64,000 nt of DNA, taken from positions 177,619 through 241,618 of the forward strand of contig NZ_WWNB01000003.1 in NCBI RefSeq assembly GCF_012062845.1, given 5' to 3'. The stretch comes from Halomonas salinarum (GTDB lineage: Bacteria > Pseudomonadota > Gammaproteobacteria > Pseudomonadales > Halomonadaceae). Below, in pieces: positions 1-8,593 of the stretch. A program made the translations under genes and the position numbers. The notes beneath the pieces are model-generated. The model was not told the DNA's origin. It worked only from the letters and a program-made list of their open reading frames with translations, and did no database searches. Numbering within the stretch: position 1 is the stretch's first letter; every line of letters starts with the position of its first letter.

Positions 1-381
1 GAGCAGCTTCATGCGTGCTTCGATGGCTTCGAGGTCTTCTGGGGTAGCAGAACGACCGAAATCGATGTCGTAGTAGAACCCATCATCGATCACCGGGCCG
101 ATCGCCATCTTGGCTTCGGGATAAAGCTGCTTGACGGCATGGCCGACCAGGTGAGCACAGGAGTGACGAATCACCTCAAGGCCTTCGTCGTCACGAGCGG
201 TCAGGATAGCGACCTTGGCGTCATGGTCGATGATATCGGCGGCATCGACCAAGACATCGTCGATCTTGCCGGCCACACAGGCCTTGGCCAGACCGGTACC
301 GATGGACTCGGCCAGCTGCATCACCGTAAGCGGCGCATCAAAGGTTCTCTGACTGCCGTCAGGCAGGGTAACGATTGGCAT
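1..381 (-). CDS. thrS: Threonyl-tRNA synthetase, N-terminal part (runs off the left edge)
   Basis: The minus-strand frame opens with ATG at 381 and stays open to base 1, giving the first 127 residues. It starts [12 protein letters not shown], typical of the N-terminal TGS domain of ThrS. It continues into the second editing/additional domain with the motif [16 protein letters not shown], which carries the conserved HxxxH-type pair (family knowledge), and then [13 protein letters not shown]. ThrS charges tRNA-Thr in the cytoplasm and clears mischarged Ser-tRNA. The catalytic and anticodon-binding domains lie outside the window. No infC gene is visible, because downstream of thrS is off the edge. 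Confidence 0.93.
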   Translation of the reverse strand, partial: MPIVTLPDGSQRTFDAPLTVMQLAESIGTGLAKACVAGKIDDVLVDAADIIDHDAKVAILTARDDEGLEVIRHSCAHLVGHAVKQLYPEAKMAIGPVIDDGFYYDIDFGRSATPEDLEAIEARMKLL

Positions 382-611
382 TGGGCATCCTCGAGCGCAG
401 TGGTCATCCATACCAGGGACGACATGCGACAGGCTGAAATGAATGAAGACGGAGTGGCAGTGTATAGACACCGCCTCTGGAGAGGCTCATGGGCGCAACC
501 CAGATTGGAAGCGCACATTAGCAGGGGCAGGCAATGAGCGTCCAGCCGGCTCAGTGGGTAAGGGTTGCGCAAGCGCAAGCGATGATGGTTTGACGCGCAT
601 GCCCCAACGAA

Positions 612-639
612 ACGAGGGGTGCCAATTGGCACCCCTCGT
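612..639. terminator. Perfect 28-bp palindrome, probable terminator
   Basis: Two 12-base arms separated by AATT form an uninterrupted palindrome. On the minus strand the stem is followed by TTTCGTT. It lies 39 bases past the stop of the OmpA-like gene, so it most likely ends that transcript. Confidence 0.65.
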
Positions 640-677
640 CAGCTAAACCTAACTCAATAAATCAAAGAGTCAGATCT

Positions 678-1535
678 TCACTCCCACTCGCCAAGCTCTA
701 CGCGACGGTTTTCCGCGCGACCGGCAGCAGTGTCGTTGGTAGCAATCGGCTGCTCTTCGCCATAGCCGATAGCCTTCATGCGCTCGGTGTCAATCCCTTC
801 GCTCGCCAGGAAGGCCCTGACCGAGTTAGCACGCTCCTGAGACAGCTCCTTGTTATAGCTATCCGAGCCGATGGAGTCGGTATGCCCTTCCAGACGCACG
901 CGAGCTTCCGGGTTGGCGGCGAGCTTTTCAGCCACACCTTCCAGAATGCTCTCAGCGCCCATGGTCAGCTTGGCAGAGTCAAACTCGAAGTTGACGTCTT
1001 CCAGAACCAGGTCATCGACACAACCCAAGGAGTTGACTTCGGCGCCGGCCGGGGTGCCCGGGCACTGATCCTTGAAGTCAGGTACGCCATCGGCGTCGGA
1101 ATCCAGCGGGCAGCCTTTACGGTCAACCTCGACACCGGCCGGGGTTCCCGGGCACTGGTCGCGGAAGTCGTAAACGCCATCGCCATCGGAATCCAGCGGG
1201 CAGCCTTCAGAGTTGGTGGCCACACCGGCGGGAATCGTTCCGCCGAATGTCGGGCACTGCGGCTCAGCCGGCTTCGGCTTGGAACACAGCATGCCACCTG
1301 CTGTCGCGCCAACGGTGCTGCCAATGGCGGCACCCTGATCTTCATCAGACTCGCTGCTTGAGGCGTAGCCGATACCACCACCAATCAAGCCGCCCGCGAC
1401 AGCACAAACGAAGGGGCTCTGGTACCAAGCATCGTTTGCTGAGCTACTAGCGGACTGTGAAGCTGAGCTGGCACAGCCAGAAAGGCCAATTACCAATGCT
1501 GAACCTATCAGCAACCCTGTCATTGATTTTTTCAT
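678..1535 (-). CDS. OmpA-family outer-membrane lipoprotein with thrombospondin type-3-like repeats
   Basis: This 285-residue protein starts with a lipoprotein signal (MKKSMTG, hydrophobic core, lipobox LSGC with Cys21). A Gly-rich segment at about 45-80 (AGGLIGGGIGY) resembles glycine-zipper regions. Two calcium-binding-type repeats of the form DSDGDGVxDxxDQCPGTPAG follow at about 112-170. The C-terminal OmpA domain is at about 178-285, with FEFDSAKL, LEGHTDSIGSDSYNKELS and GYGEEQP, ending RAENRRVEL. The family tethers the outer membrane to peptidoglycan. The gene stands alone, flanked by a terminator at 612-639. Function as a peptidoglycan-associated envelope protein is well supported; the specific role is unknown. 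Confidence 0.9.
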   Translation of the reverse strand: MKKSMTGLLIGSALVIGLSGCASSASQSASSSANDAWYQSPFVCAVAGGLIGGGIGYASSSESDEDQGAAIGSTVGATAGGMLCSKPKPAEPQCPTFGGTIPAGVATNSEGCPLDSDGDGVYDFRDQCPGTPAGVEVDRKGCPLDSDADGVPDFKDQCPGTPAGAEVNSLGCVDDLVLEDVNFEFDSAKLTMGAESILEGVAEKLAANPEARVRLEGHTDSIGSDSYNKELSQERANSVRAFLASEGIDTERMKAIGYGEEQPIATNDTAAGRAENRRVELGEWE

Positions 1536-1798
1536 GCAAGACTCCTTCTTATGTGTATCACTGCGGACCCAACCATGGTGTCAGGAAACAGCGGTGCTTA
1601 ACTGCGAGGGTCAGAAAAGCGCTTTATTTCGCTTCGTTACCAAAGATAAGCACAACATGGGATGTTCGGCTAGGCAACAGATTTAATCAAGTGTCACCTA
1701 ATAGAGACAACGAAAAAATTCGGCCAGCGCGGCAGTGACCTCGATGCGATAGCTTTGACCTCGAAAAGGAGGTCTCTCCTTACTGGCAAACGACTGAT

Positions 1799-2266
1799 TT
1801 AGCGCGGGCTTTCCGGCCAGCGCTCTTTGAAGGTCAGCACGCCCTGAGCGGCCTCGATGAGAGGTGTCTCGAATTCTTCCTCAACAGTAATACGTTGGCG
1901 ATCTTCATCAAGGCGTTCTTTAAGGCTCAGTTCCTTGCGGGCCGAGTGAGTATGTAAGTGCTCTGTACGCTCATGAACATCGCCAAACACGCGGAAGCTA
2001 TCACGCTGCAGCAGCGCTGGATCAATGATCTCGAGTAACACCTTGCACCGCATAGACCCCTCCACCAGATCAACCTGGCGACTGATCATCGAGCGCGCGA
2101 TCGCATCCAGGCTAGCGAGGCACTGCTGATTGGCGCGCTCTACTTCTTCACGTTTGAAAGCCTCACGCCGCCGCACCTCTTTCCAAAGTGTGAAGGCATA
2201 AGCACCAAGACCCGCCAAAAACACTACTGCGAGGCCAGCCACTATCCAAGCTACCGTCTCACTCAT
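1799..2266 (-). CDS. DUF2489-type membrane-anchored protein
   Basis: This 155-residue protein has one N-terminal membrane helix at about residues 6-28, followed by a charged helix (WKEVRRREAFKREEVERANQ) and a hydrophilic cytoplasmic domain. The part around CLASLDAIARSMISRQVDLVEG resembles the DUF2489 family as I recall it. No catalytic motif is visible, and no function is known for the family. It is transcribed alone on the minus strand between the OmpA-like gene and ehuB. Confidence 0.7.
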   Translation of the reverse strand: MSETVAWIVAGLAVVFLAGLGAYAFTLWKEVRRREAFKREEVERANQQCLASLDAIARSMISRQVDLVEGSMRCKVLLEIIDPALLQRDSFRVFGDVHERTEHLHTHSARKELSLKERLDEDRQRITVEEEFETPLIEAAQGVLTFKERWPESPR

Positions 2267-2574
2267 GTCATCGCCTCTCGCTGTCCATCGGAAAATACCG
2301 GCATTGTACGCGGCTGAGGCGCGTCAACCCAACGCGGACAAGGCCACTAAGGCCGATAGCGCACACAAACGGGGCATTTCCCCCCATCCAAAATGTGAGG
2401 CTGCCAGGTGGACAAAACGCCACCACGACTGAACAAGCGGCATGGCCTGTATTCCGCGAAGTGATCGATAAGGAAGGTGCTGTGGTGTTTCTCACAGGAA
2501 ATGACAGCTCACCTGCTCTGCCCAGCGCAAACTGACCATTCCTTCGATCAAGCAGGCGCCAGGCAGGTAAGCGC
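2267..2574. other. Intergenic gap, no gene recognised
   Basis: A plus-strand frame is open to a TGA at 2533-2535 and reads as plausible protein near its end (TEQAAWPVFREVIDKEG), but it has no ribosome-binding site and no family resemblance. It may be a remnant. Nothing else is visible. Confidence 0.3.
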
Positions 2575-3450
2575 CTAATTGGCTCCGTTGCAGAGCTGTT
2601 CAGCGCTGAAGCGGTAAGAATAGATAATATCCTTCGTAAGGAAGCCATAGCGCATCAGCGTCTGCTGCCAGTCGCCATCACGCTTCTCTTCCTCCAATTC
2701 GTCGTTCACTGCCTCCCGCAGGCCCTCGGCATCCAGGGGGAAGGCGAAACCACCGAAATAACGAACCTCACGCCCATTTATAACCGGATCAGTGAAGTTG
2801 AATTCGGCTTCTACCTGGGGGCTCAGCTGCTCCATGGCGGCGACTGTCATGCCGGTAGCGGCGAAGGCATCAGCGCGACCGCGCAGAATGGCGTCGACGG
2901 CTTCCGGGAGGCGCTCCACTGTCACGATCCGATCCGGGTCGACGCCCAGGGCCACAAACATATCTTGGGTAACTGTCCCCTCCTGAACCGCGACACGAAT
3001 GTTGTCCGCCCGCTCGACGAAGTCCTCGTAGGCACGGATCCGATTGGGATTTGAGGCCAGTACCAGTAAACCTTCGCCATAGGACGTATTGGGGTTAGAA
3101 AAGAGTACGCGCGCGCAGCGTTCTGGCAGGATAGCCATTTCCGCTGCGGCCATGTCGAAGCGGCCGACCTCGAGCCCGGGCATGAGGTTCTTGAATTCTG
3201 TTTCGACCCATTCGATCTTTTCTATGTCGAGATCCTCCAGAATACGACGAGCGACTTCTGGGCCGACACCCAACGCCTTACCTTCTTCGTTCATGTAGCC
3301 ATAAGGTTTTTCGTTGGCGATGGCAACGCGGATCATGCCGCGCTCCTTGATTTCCTCAAGCGTAGCGGCCTGTACCCCAGGAATGGCCAGCAGGGTGGCA
3401 AGCGTGCCGGCTATGAATGATTGCCCAGGGGAAAATGTATGTCGTTTCAT
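2575..3450 (-). CDS. ehuB: Ectoine/hydroxyectoine-type ABC transporter substrate-binding protein (EhuB-like)
   Basis: This 291-residue protein has a Sec signal peptide ending near VQAATLEE (about residue 28). It has the periplasmic amino-acid-binding fold: IRVAIANEKPYGYMNEEGK, GVGPEVARRIL, and RFDMAAAEMAILPERC. The sequence pattern matches EhuB proteins, which capture ectoine and hydroxyectoine for an EhuCD/EhuA importer. No permease or ATPase genes are adjacent on either side, so the protein is an orphan here and may work with a transporter encoded elsewhere. Ligand identity is inferred from family resemblance only; another compatible solute is possible. Confidence 0.8.
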   Translation of the reverse strand: MKRHTFSPGQSFIAGTLATLLAIPGVQAATLEEIKERGMIRVAIANEKPYGYMNEEGKALGVGPEVARRILEDLDIEKIEWVETEFKNLMPGLEVGRFDMAAAEMAILPERCARVLFSNPNTSYGEGLLVLASNPNRIRAYEDFVERADNIRVAVQEGTVTQDMFVALGVDPDRIVTVERLPEAVDAILRGRADAFAATGMTVAAMEQLSPQVEAEFNFTDPVINGREVRYFGGFAFPLDAEGLREAVNDELEEEKRDGDWQQTLMRYGFLTKDIIYSYRFSAEQLCNGAN

Positions 3451-3993
3451 TGTTATCGGCTCCGGGTGGCTTGGTTCCGGCCCGCTTTATGACAGGTCTC
3501 ACCCTGGAGTCCCGTTGGAGTATTTGGAGACGCTGGGTCGGAGCGATGTAATGGGCCCTGTTCGTGCACCTTTGTGTTGGAACCATGTATTGGAACCGCG
3601 CATCGGAACCATCATGGCGTCGCGTTCACCGCCTCTCTGTGACGATTCATTAAGCGTAGCAGCGCCGTTGACAAGCTGACCGCATGAAACCAAAAACCCT
3701 AAGATAGGATCAGCTGTTTGCTAAAAGTGCGCGACAACCCTCCCCTTCTAGGCAGCTAAGTTCATAACCATGCACTAGAAGCACAACGCCAATTTCCCTC
3801 CACGCCTCCCACATCAGCGCAACGGAAGTGCCACTAGTAAATTGCCATGTCTTGGTGGTCTACGCGCTAGCTGAAGCCATCGCGTCCTTCGGCCCTGAGG
3901 TTCTGATCGCCGCACGACTATCCCTCTGCACCATCCCGATACTAGGGTTTTCGACTGTGGCCTTTTTAAACTACGGCCTTCTTTAAACACCAT
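3451..3993. other. Intergenic region upstream of ehuB with three 13-bp tandem repeats
   Basis: Bases 3578-3616 hold three head-to-tail 13-base units, each carrying GGAACC (at 3579, 3592 and 3605). They lie about 130-170 bases upstream of the ehuB start and could be a binding-site array. The rest of the gap shows no credible gene. Confidence 0.45.
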
Positions 3994-4033
3994 AAACACC
4001 ATCGCCCGGCCATTTGGCCGGGCGATGGTGTTT
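3994..4033. terminator. Strong bidirectional hairpin terminator
   Basis: 18-base perfect arms (3994-4011 and 4016-4033) around the loop ATTT, very GC-rich, with A's on the left and T's on the right. It lies 14 bases past the cyoE stop and probably ends the minus-strand heme A/cox assembly transcript. Confidence 0.85.
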
Positions 4034-4047
4034 TATAAGGAGGGTTG

Positions 4048-4965
4048 TTAAGCGGACAGTAGCGTCGCGTAGTGATCAATCAGCAGGACGGCGAAGACGC
4101 CCAGAATATAGCGAATCGAGAACCAGAAGGCCGCTAATGGCGCCTGAGAATCCTGGCCACGCCAGACCCGGAAGTTCCATACCATGAAGCGGACATTCAG
4201 CAGCATGACGCCGATCAGATATATGAGACCGCTCATGCCAATGACGAATGGCAGCAAGGTCACTGCCACCGTAAGCCAGCCATAAAGCCATACCTGCAAT
4301 CTAGTGAAGGCATCACCATGAGTGACGGGCAGCATCGGCACGCCAGCCTTGGCGTATTCATCGTGCTTATGAATGGCCAATGCCCAGAAGTGCGGAGGTG
4401 TCCAAGCAAAGATGATCAGCATCAACAACAGCGGCTCAGGCCCGAGCTGCCCCGTGATAGCGGTCCATCCCAGCAAAGGTGGCGCTGCGCCGGCCACCCC
4501 ACCAATGACAATGTTTTGAGGCGTAGCATGCTTTAGGAAAGCCGTGTAGACCAGCGCATAGCCCAGCAATGACGCCAGTGTCAGCCAGGCAGTCAGCGTA
4601 TTAACCTGCCAAGCCAGCCATCCAATCCCCACTATCGACAGCAGCGATGCCCAGCCCAGGGCATAGGATGTCGGCAACCGGCGAGAAGCCACGGGGCGTC
4701 GCGCCGTGCGCAACATCATCGTATCCAGCCTACGATCGAGCACATGATTGAAGGCCGCGGCGCCGGATGCGGCCAAGCCAATACCCACGAGACCATTAAG
4801 CACCAAGCCGATGGGCGGGAGCGACGGCGTTGCCAAAGCCATGCCCACTGCAACGCAGACGAGCATCACTATCACCACACGAGGCTTACCCAGGGTGATC
4901 AGGTCACGCCACCGCCAATCGAGATCAGCCGATGCCGGCGGGGCCACCATCACGTTATCGCGCAT
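4048..4965 (-). CDS. cyoE: Protoheme IX farnesyltransferase (heme O synthase)
   Basis: This 305-residue polytopic membrane protein is a UbiA-superfamily prenyltransferase that converts heme B to heme O, the first step of heme A synthesis. It carries LGKPRVVIVM at the N-terminus, the first aspartate-rich motif NHVLDRRLDTMMLRTARRP, and the second loop AIHKHDEYAKAGVPMLP. I chose the ATG at 4965 (MRDNVMV), with GGGAG upstream. A longer in-frame reading would run through the ctaA C-terminus and looks spurious. It overlaps the end of ctaA by 16 bases, so the two are probably translationally coupled. Confidence 0.93.
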   Translation of the reverse strand: MRDNVMVAPPASADLDWRWRDLITLGKPRVVIVMLVCVAVGMALATPSLPPIGLVLNGLVGIGLAASGAAAFNHVLDRRLDTMMLRTARRPVASRRLPTSYALGWASLLSIVGIGWLAWQVNTLTAWLTLASLLGYALVYTAFLKHATPQNIVIGGVAGAAPPLLGWTAITGQLGPEPLLLMLIIFAWTPPHFWALAIHKHDEYAKAGVPMLPVTHGDAFTRLQVWLYGWLTVAVTLLPFVIGMSGLIYLIGVMLLNVRFMVWNFRVWRGQDSQAPLAAFWFSIRYILGVFAVLLIDHYATLLSA

Positions 4966-6002
4966 TTGCCTACTCCCTGCACCTGGGTAATACCAGCCGA
5001 CGATATGCCGACCTTGGCATGCCACGCGGCTAATGCCATCGCAAGCGCCAACAATACAGCACCTGCCGTATGCGCCAGTGCCAACCCTAGGGGCAACCAC
5101 AAAACGACATTGGCAATGCCAAGCCCCACTTGGAGCCCATAGGCCGCCAGCATAGAGGTAAGCCACGGGCGTAACCGAGGCTCATACCAGTGTCGGGCCG
5201 CCAAGAGAATGAGGCTTAACCCTAGCGCCAGAGCGCCAAGCCGATGCGTCAGATGAATCGTGGTGCGAGCATCGGCATGTAACTTCCCATGCAGGTAGTC
5301 TGGCCCTAGCTGCTGAGTCAGATGAAACCCTTCGGTCCAATCCATCGTCGGCCACCACTGCCCGTTGCAGGTCGGAAAGCCCTGACAGGCGATACCGGCA
5401 TAATTACTTGAGGTCCACCCACCCAGTGCCAGCTGCAGGGCCAGTAACATCGCCGCTATTCCCCACCAGCGAGAGAGGCGTGGAAGCGGCCGACTTACCA
5501 CTGACGCATTCATCAACAACGCCCGTAGCCGTAGGTGTAGCCATAGAAACATCAGCATCACCAACAACCCGCCGAGCAGATGCAGGGTGACGACCTGAGG
5601 CCATAACCGAAGTGTGACAGTGAATGCACCAAAGGCCCCTTGCAGCCCAATTACCGCGAGCAGACCAAGCGTCAGACGCCACGGGTATCCTGGCCGATTT
5701 CGCCGAGACCAACCCAACACCAGCATCATGACCACCATCCCACCAAGCATCGTGGCGAGATAGCGATGGATCATCTCGAGCCAGGCCTTGAGAGGCTCCA
5801 ACGGCACAGCCGACGCATGAGTTTCGGCAACGCTAGGCGCTGGCACGACCCATTGCCCATAGCAACCAGGCCAATCGGGGCAACCCAGCCCTGCATCCAT
5901 CAATCGTGTGAATGCCCCCATCAGGATGACAGCCACCGTGAAGGCTATGCCTAACTGGCTTAGCCGAACCAACAGGCCCAGCCTGGGATCGTGCTGAGAC
6001 AT
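4950..6002 (-). CDS. ctaA: Heme A synthase (COX15/CtaA family)
   Basis: This 350-residue protein with about eight membrane helices oxidises the heme O methyl group to formyl, giving heme A for cytochrome oxidase. The conserved heme-ligand histidines occur in EMIHRYLATMLGG, VTLHLLGGLLV, HLTHRLGALALG and LALAHTAGA. The start is the ATG at 6002, preceded by AGGAGG at 5-base spacing; an in-frame GTG six bases upstream abuts that site. It lies between the SCO-like membrane protein and cyoE in the oxidase assembly operon. Confidence 0.93.
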   Translation of the reverse strand: MSQHDPRLGLLVRLSQLGIAFTVAVILMGAFTRLMDAGLGCPDWPGCYGQWVVPAPSVAETHASAVPLEPLKAWLEMIHRYLATMLGGMVVMMLVLGWSRRNRPGYPWRLTLGLLAVIGLQGAFGAFTVTLRLWPQVVTLHLLGGLLVMLMFLWLHLRLRALLMNASVVSRPLPRLSRWWGIAAMLLALQLALGGWTSSNYAGIACQGFPTCNGQWWPTMDWTEGFHLTQQLGPDYLHGKLHADARTTIHLTHRLGALALGLSLILLAARHWYEPRLRPWLTSMLAAYGLQVGLGIANVVLWLPLGLALAHTAGAVLLALAMALAAWHAKVGISSAGITQVQGVGKCAIT

Positions 6003-6208
6003 GACCACCTCCTATCCTGGAGCAATCAGATCCTGATGGCCGTATCCCAAGCTCAGATCATCGGCCATGCCATGCTGTCAACATAGGCAACCCAAGGCCC
6101 GCTTACGCGTTGAAAGCTTCAGCAAAACAAGGTTCTCTACTCACGCAACCAACTTTTTCTTGGGGCTATTGGTCAATATTTCGTCCAATTGTCCTCTCAA
6201 GCGCCCAC

Positions 6209-6745
6209 TTAGCCGTTCAACTGCACCGCTGGTTCAGGGTTCATGCGCAAGAGTTGCTTGAGATCGTCGAGCACATCGTAAGGATCAACGCCCGCCCGAT
6301 AGCCCAACACGGCCTCTCCCTGTGGGCTAACGATCCAGACATACCCCGGGTCTTTCCAACCCGGCTCACTAGCCCAGTTAAGCCGGGTTTCGCCGGGAAG
6401 AGATTCGGCCTCGCCAAAGGTAAGCGCATCAATGCGCAGTCTGCGCACTCGAGTCGCTTCCTTACCCAATGCTCGATGCAGTCGCCACCACTGATCGGCC
6501 ATCTGGTCGCAATCAAGCGTGCAGTCAAATGCCAGCAGCCAGTCATCTTTCTCTGAGGCGGGCATACGACCCTCAAGAGGCCAGGCACCGAGAGCTGGCA
6601 CCTCAGGCTTGAGCTGACCATGCGCCGTACGCGCATCAGGGATACCCACACGCCACTCCACCATTACCCAGGCTGCCACCAGCGGCAGGGCAAAAACGGC
6701 AATCAGTGACAGCAGCTTCAAGCGTTGGCGGTTGACGTATGTCAT
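6209..6745 (-). CDS. Membrane-anchored SCO/thioredoxin-like protein of the cox cluster
   Basis: This 178-residue protein has an N-terminal membrane helix (about 10-30) and a periplasmic domain. A CX3C pair lies at Cys75/Cys79 (FDCTLDCDQ), the spacing used by SCO copper chaperones (CxxxC). The end (GYVWIVSPQGEAVLGYRAGVD) looks like the last strands of a thioredoxin fold. The distal copper-ligand histidine of SCO is not obvious. AGGAG precedes the ATG, and the gene starts 2 bases after the SURF1 stop. Proteins of this type recur between surf1 and ctaA in pseudomonads. A redox or copper role in CuA assembly is inference. Confidence 0.72.
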   Translation of the reverse strand: MTYVNRQRLKLLSLIAVFALPLVAAWVMVEWRVGIPDARTAHGQLKPEVPALGAWPLEGRMPASEKDDWLLAFDCTLDCDQMADQWWRLHRALGKEATRVRRLRIDALTFGEAESLPGETRLNWASEPGWKDPGYVWIVSPQGEAVLGYRAGVDPYDVLDDLKQLLRMNPEPAVQLNG

Positions 6746-6747
6746 GG

Positions 6748-7503
6748 CTAAGACTCCTGCTGAGCGGAAGCATCTGGATGTGTAGGCGCATGCTTATTCG
6801 TAAGGCGAGCTCGCCGCAGGCGACGACCACCCAGTAACATCACTACCAGAGCAGCGGCAGATAACCCCCACCATTGCACGGCATATCCAAGGTGGCGGCT
6901 AGGGGGGAGCACGCTGGGCTCCCACCAGGGACTCAGCATGCCAGGCCCCTCTTCCAGATGAAGCCACCCCGAATGGGCAAAACCACCCGCTGCCTCCCAG
7001 GCATCAAGCTGAATACGCTGCAATCGCACACCCTCCTGGTTATCGCCAAACAAAGGCGCCCGCGCTCCATCTGACTGCCATTGTCCGGTTAGCCGAACCG
7101 TGCCCTCAGGAGTATCGACCGTGGGCGCCTCACGGCTGACACCCGTGGCCAAAAAACCGCGCTCAATCAACCATCGACGTCCGTCGCGGCCCTGAAAAGG
7201 GGTCAAGACCGCCACGCCCAGCTGCCCTTCATGAGTCCGATTGTCCAGATAGCGTGTCTCATCGGCCTGGTATTGTCCTTCGAGAATCAACGTTGCCCCA
7301 TCGGGAGGCGACGCTTGCGGAGACTCCAACGTCGGGGCTGCAGCAAGGGCTGCCAAATAGGCCTCTTTCTCTGTTGCGCGCTGCCACTGCCACTGACCCA
7401 AGGCGAGCCCCAATACCACGAGCAAGCTCCAGAAACTCCACCACAGCAGAACGACCTTGACAGTCGGCACGCGCTTGCTTGAACTGGAAGGGTCGAAATT
7501 CAC
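6748..7503 (-). CDS. SURF1-family cytochrome oxidase assembly protein
   Basis: About 251 residues with two flanking membrane helices (WSFWSLLVVLGLALGQWQ and YAVQWWGLSAAALVVMLLG) around a periplasmic domain. Family signatures include LGQWQWQRATEKEAYL, LDNRTHEGQLGVAVLTPF and WLIERGFL. SURF1 helps insert heme A into subunit I. The start is uncertain: I prefer GTG at 7503, with GAGGAA upstream. In-frame ATGs at 7515 and 7551 lack a good Shine-Dalgarno site and would overlap the divergent DUF2909 gene. Confidence 0.87.
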   Translation of the reverse strand: MNFDPSSSSKRVPTVKVVLLWWSFWSLLVVLGLALGQWQWQRATEKEAYLAALAAAPTLESPQASPPDGATLILEGQYQADETRYLDNRTHEGQLGVAVLTPFQGRDGRRWLIERGFLATGVSREAPTVDTPEGTVRLTGQWQSDGARAPLFGDNQEGVRLQRIQLDAWEAAGGFAHSGWLHLEEGPGMLSPWWEPSVLPPSRHLGYAVQWWGLSAAALVVMLLGGRRLRRARLTNKHAPTHPDASAQQES

Positions 7504-7513
7504 GGAGTTCCTC

Positions 7514-7708
7514 ATGTTGAAGGCACTGATCACTCTGGTGTTTGTATGCATGGTCGCAAGCTTGGCGGCCGGGGCCGGATTCCTGCTGCGTGATCAGGGA
7601 CGTTCTCGGCGCCTGCTGATATCGCTCAAGCTTCGCGTCAGCTTGGCCGTCTTGCTATTCGCCCTGCTGGCTTATGGCTTTTATTTCGGTGACCTGGCCA
7701 ACAATTGA
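7514..7708 (+). CDS. DUF2909-type twin-transmembrane small protein
   Basis: This 64-residue protein has two membrane helices (ALITLVFVCMVASLAAGAG and VSLAVLLFALLAYGFYFG) separated by a short basic loop (RDQGRSRRL). CGGAG lies 6 bases upstream of the ATG at 7514. Small twin-helix proteins of this family recur opposite surf1 in proteobacterial cytochrome oxidase clusters. It is the only plus-strand gene in the cluster and its start abuts the SURF1 start. Confidence 0.82.
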   Translation: MLKALITLVFVCMVASLAAGAGFLLRDQGRSRRLLISLKLRVSLAVLLFALLAYGFYFGDLANN

Positions 7709-7735
7709 ACGGAAATTCCGTCAATTGACGCGCAC

Positions 7736-8593
7736 TCAGAACACATAGACAAAGATGAAGAGACCGATCCATACCACATCAACAAAGTGCCAATACCACG
7801 CAGCCGCTTCGAAGCCGAAGTGATCATCACGGACGAAATGCCCCTTCATGACTCGCATCAGTATGACACCAAGGGTGATGGCCCCGATGGTCACATGAAG
7901 CCCGTGGAAGCCAGTCAGCAGAAAGAAGGTCGAACCATAGATGCCCGCCTGCAGGGTGATACCGTAATGATGATAGGCCTCGTAGTACTCGATGCCTTGA
8001 ACGATCAGGAAGCACACCCCCAGAAAAATAGTGCCAATTAACCAGTTGCGCGCAGTCTCCCTGAATCCTTCCTTTAATGCTTCATGAGCAATCGTCAGTG
8101 TGACACTAGAGGTCACCAGGAAAATGGTATTCACCAGCGGTAGCTGCCATGGGCTGACCACAGCCCGCGGGCCACTAATATCGGCCCCTGGCGGGTTCAT
8201 CAGCGGCCAGCTGGCCGTAAAATCAGGCCAGAGTAGCGCCGCCACCCCCTTGGCGCCCTCTCCATCCAGCCAAGGCACAGCAAATACCCGTACATAAAAG
8301 AGCGCGCCAAAGAAGGCAGCGAAGAACATCACCTCAGAGAAAATGAACCAGCCCATTCCCCAGCGGAAGGAGCGATCCATCTGAGCGTCATATAACCCTT
8401 GACGAGATTCGCGGACCACATCACGAAACCAGAGCCACATCACCACAAGCACGGCGACCAAGCCCAGGAGCATGAACAGCAATCCCGTGCCGTAAACCAA
8501 CTGGATGCCGAGACTCACCATCATGGCGCCGACGGCCAAAGAGCCCAGCACTGGCCATTTGCTCTGCGGCGGAACGTAGTAGCTGCCACTCAT
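7736..8593 (-). CDS. coxC: Cytochrome c oxidase subunit III
   Basis: This 285-residue protein with seven predicted membrane helices has subunit III signatures: FIFSEVMFFAAFFGALFYV, GFHGLHVTIGAITL and the C-terminal AAWYWHFVDVVWIGLF. AGGAGGTG precedes the ATG at 8593, which overlaps the ctaG stop by 4 bases. The subunit stabilises the aa3 core and its proton uptake. Confidence 0.95.
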   Translation of the reverse strand: MSGSYYVPPQSKWPVLGSLAVGAMMVSLGIQLVYGTGLLFMLLGLVAVLVVMWLWFRDVVRESRQGLYDAQMDRSFRWGMGWFIFSEVMFFAAFFGALFYVRVFAVPWLDGEGAKGVAALLWPDFTASWPLMNPPGADISGPRAVVSPWQLPLVNTIFLVTSSVTLTIAHEALKEGFRETARNWLIGTIFLGVCFLIVQGIEYYEAYHHYGITLQAGIYGSTFFLLTGFHGLHVTIGAITLGVILMRVMKGHFVRDDHFGFEAAAWYWHFVDVVWIGLFIFVYVF

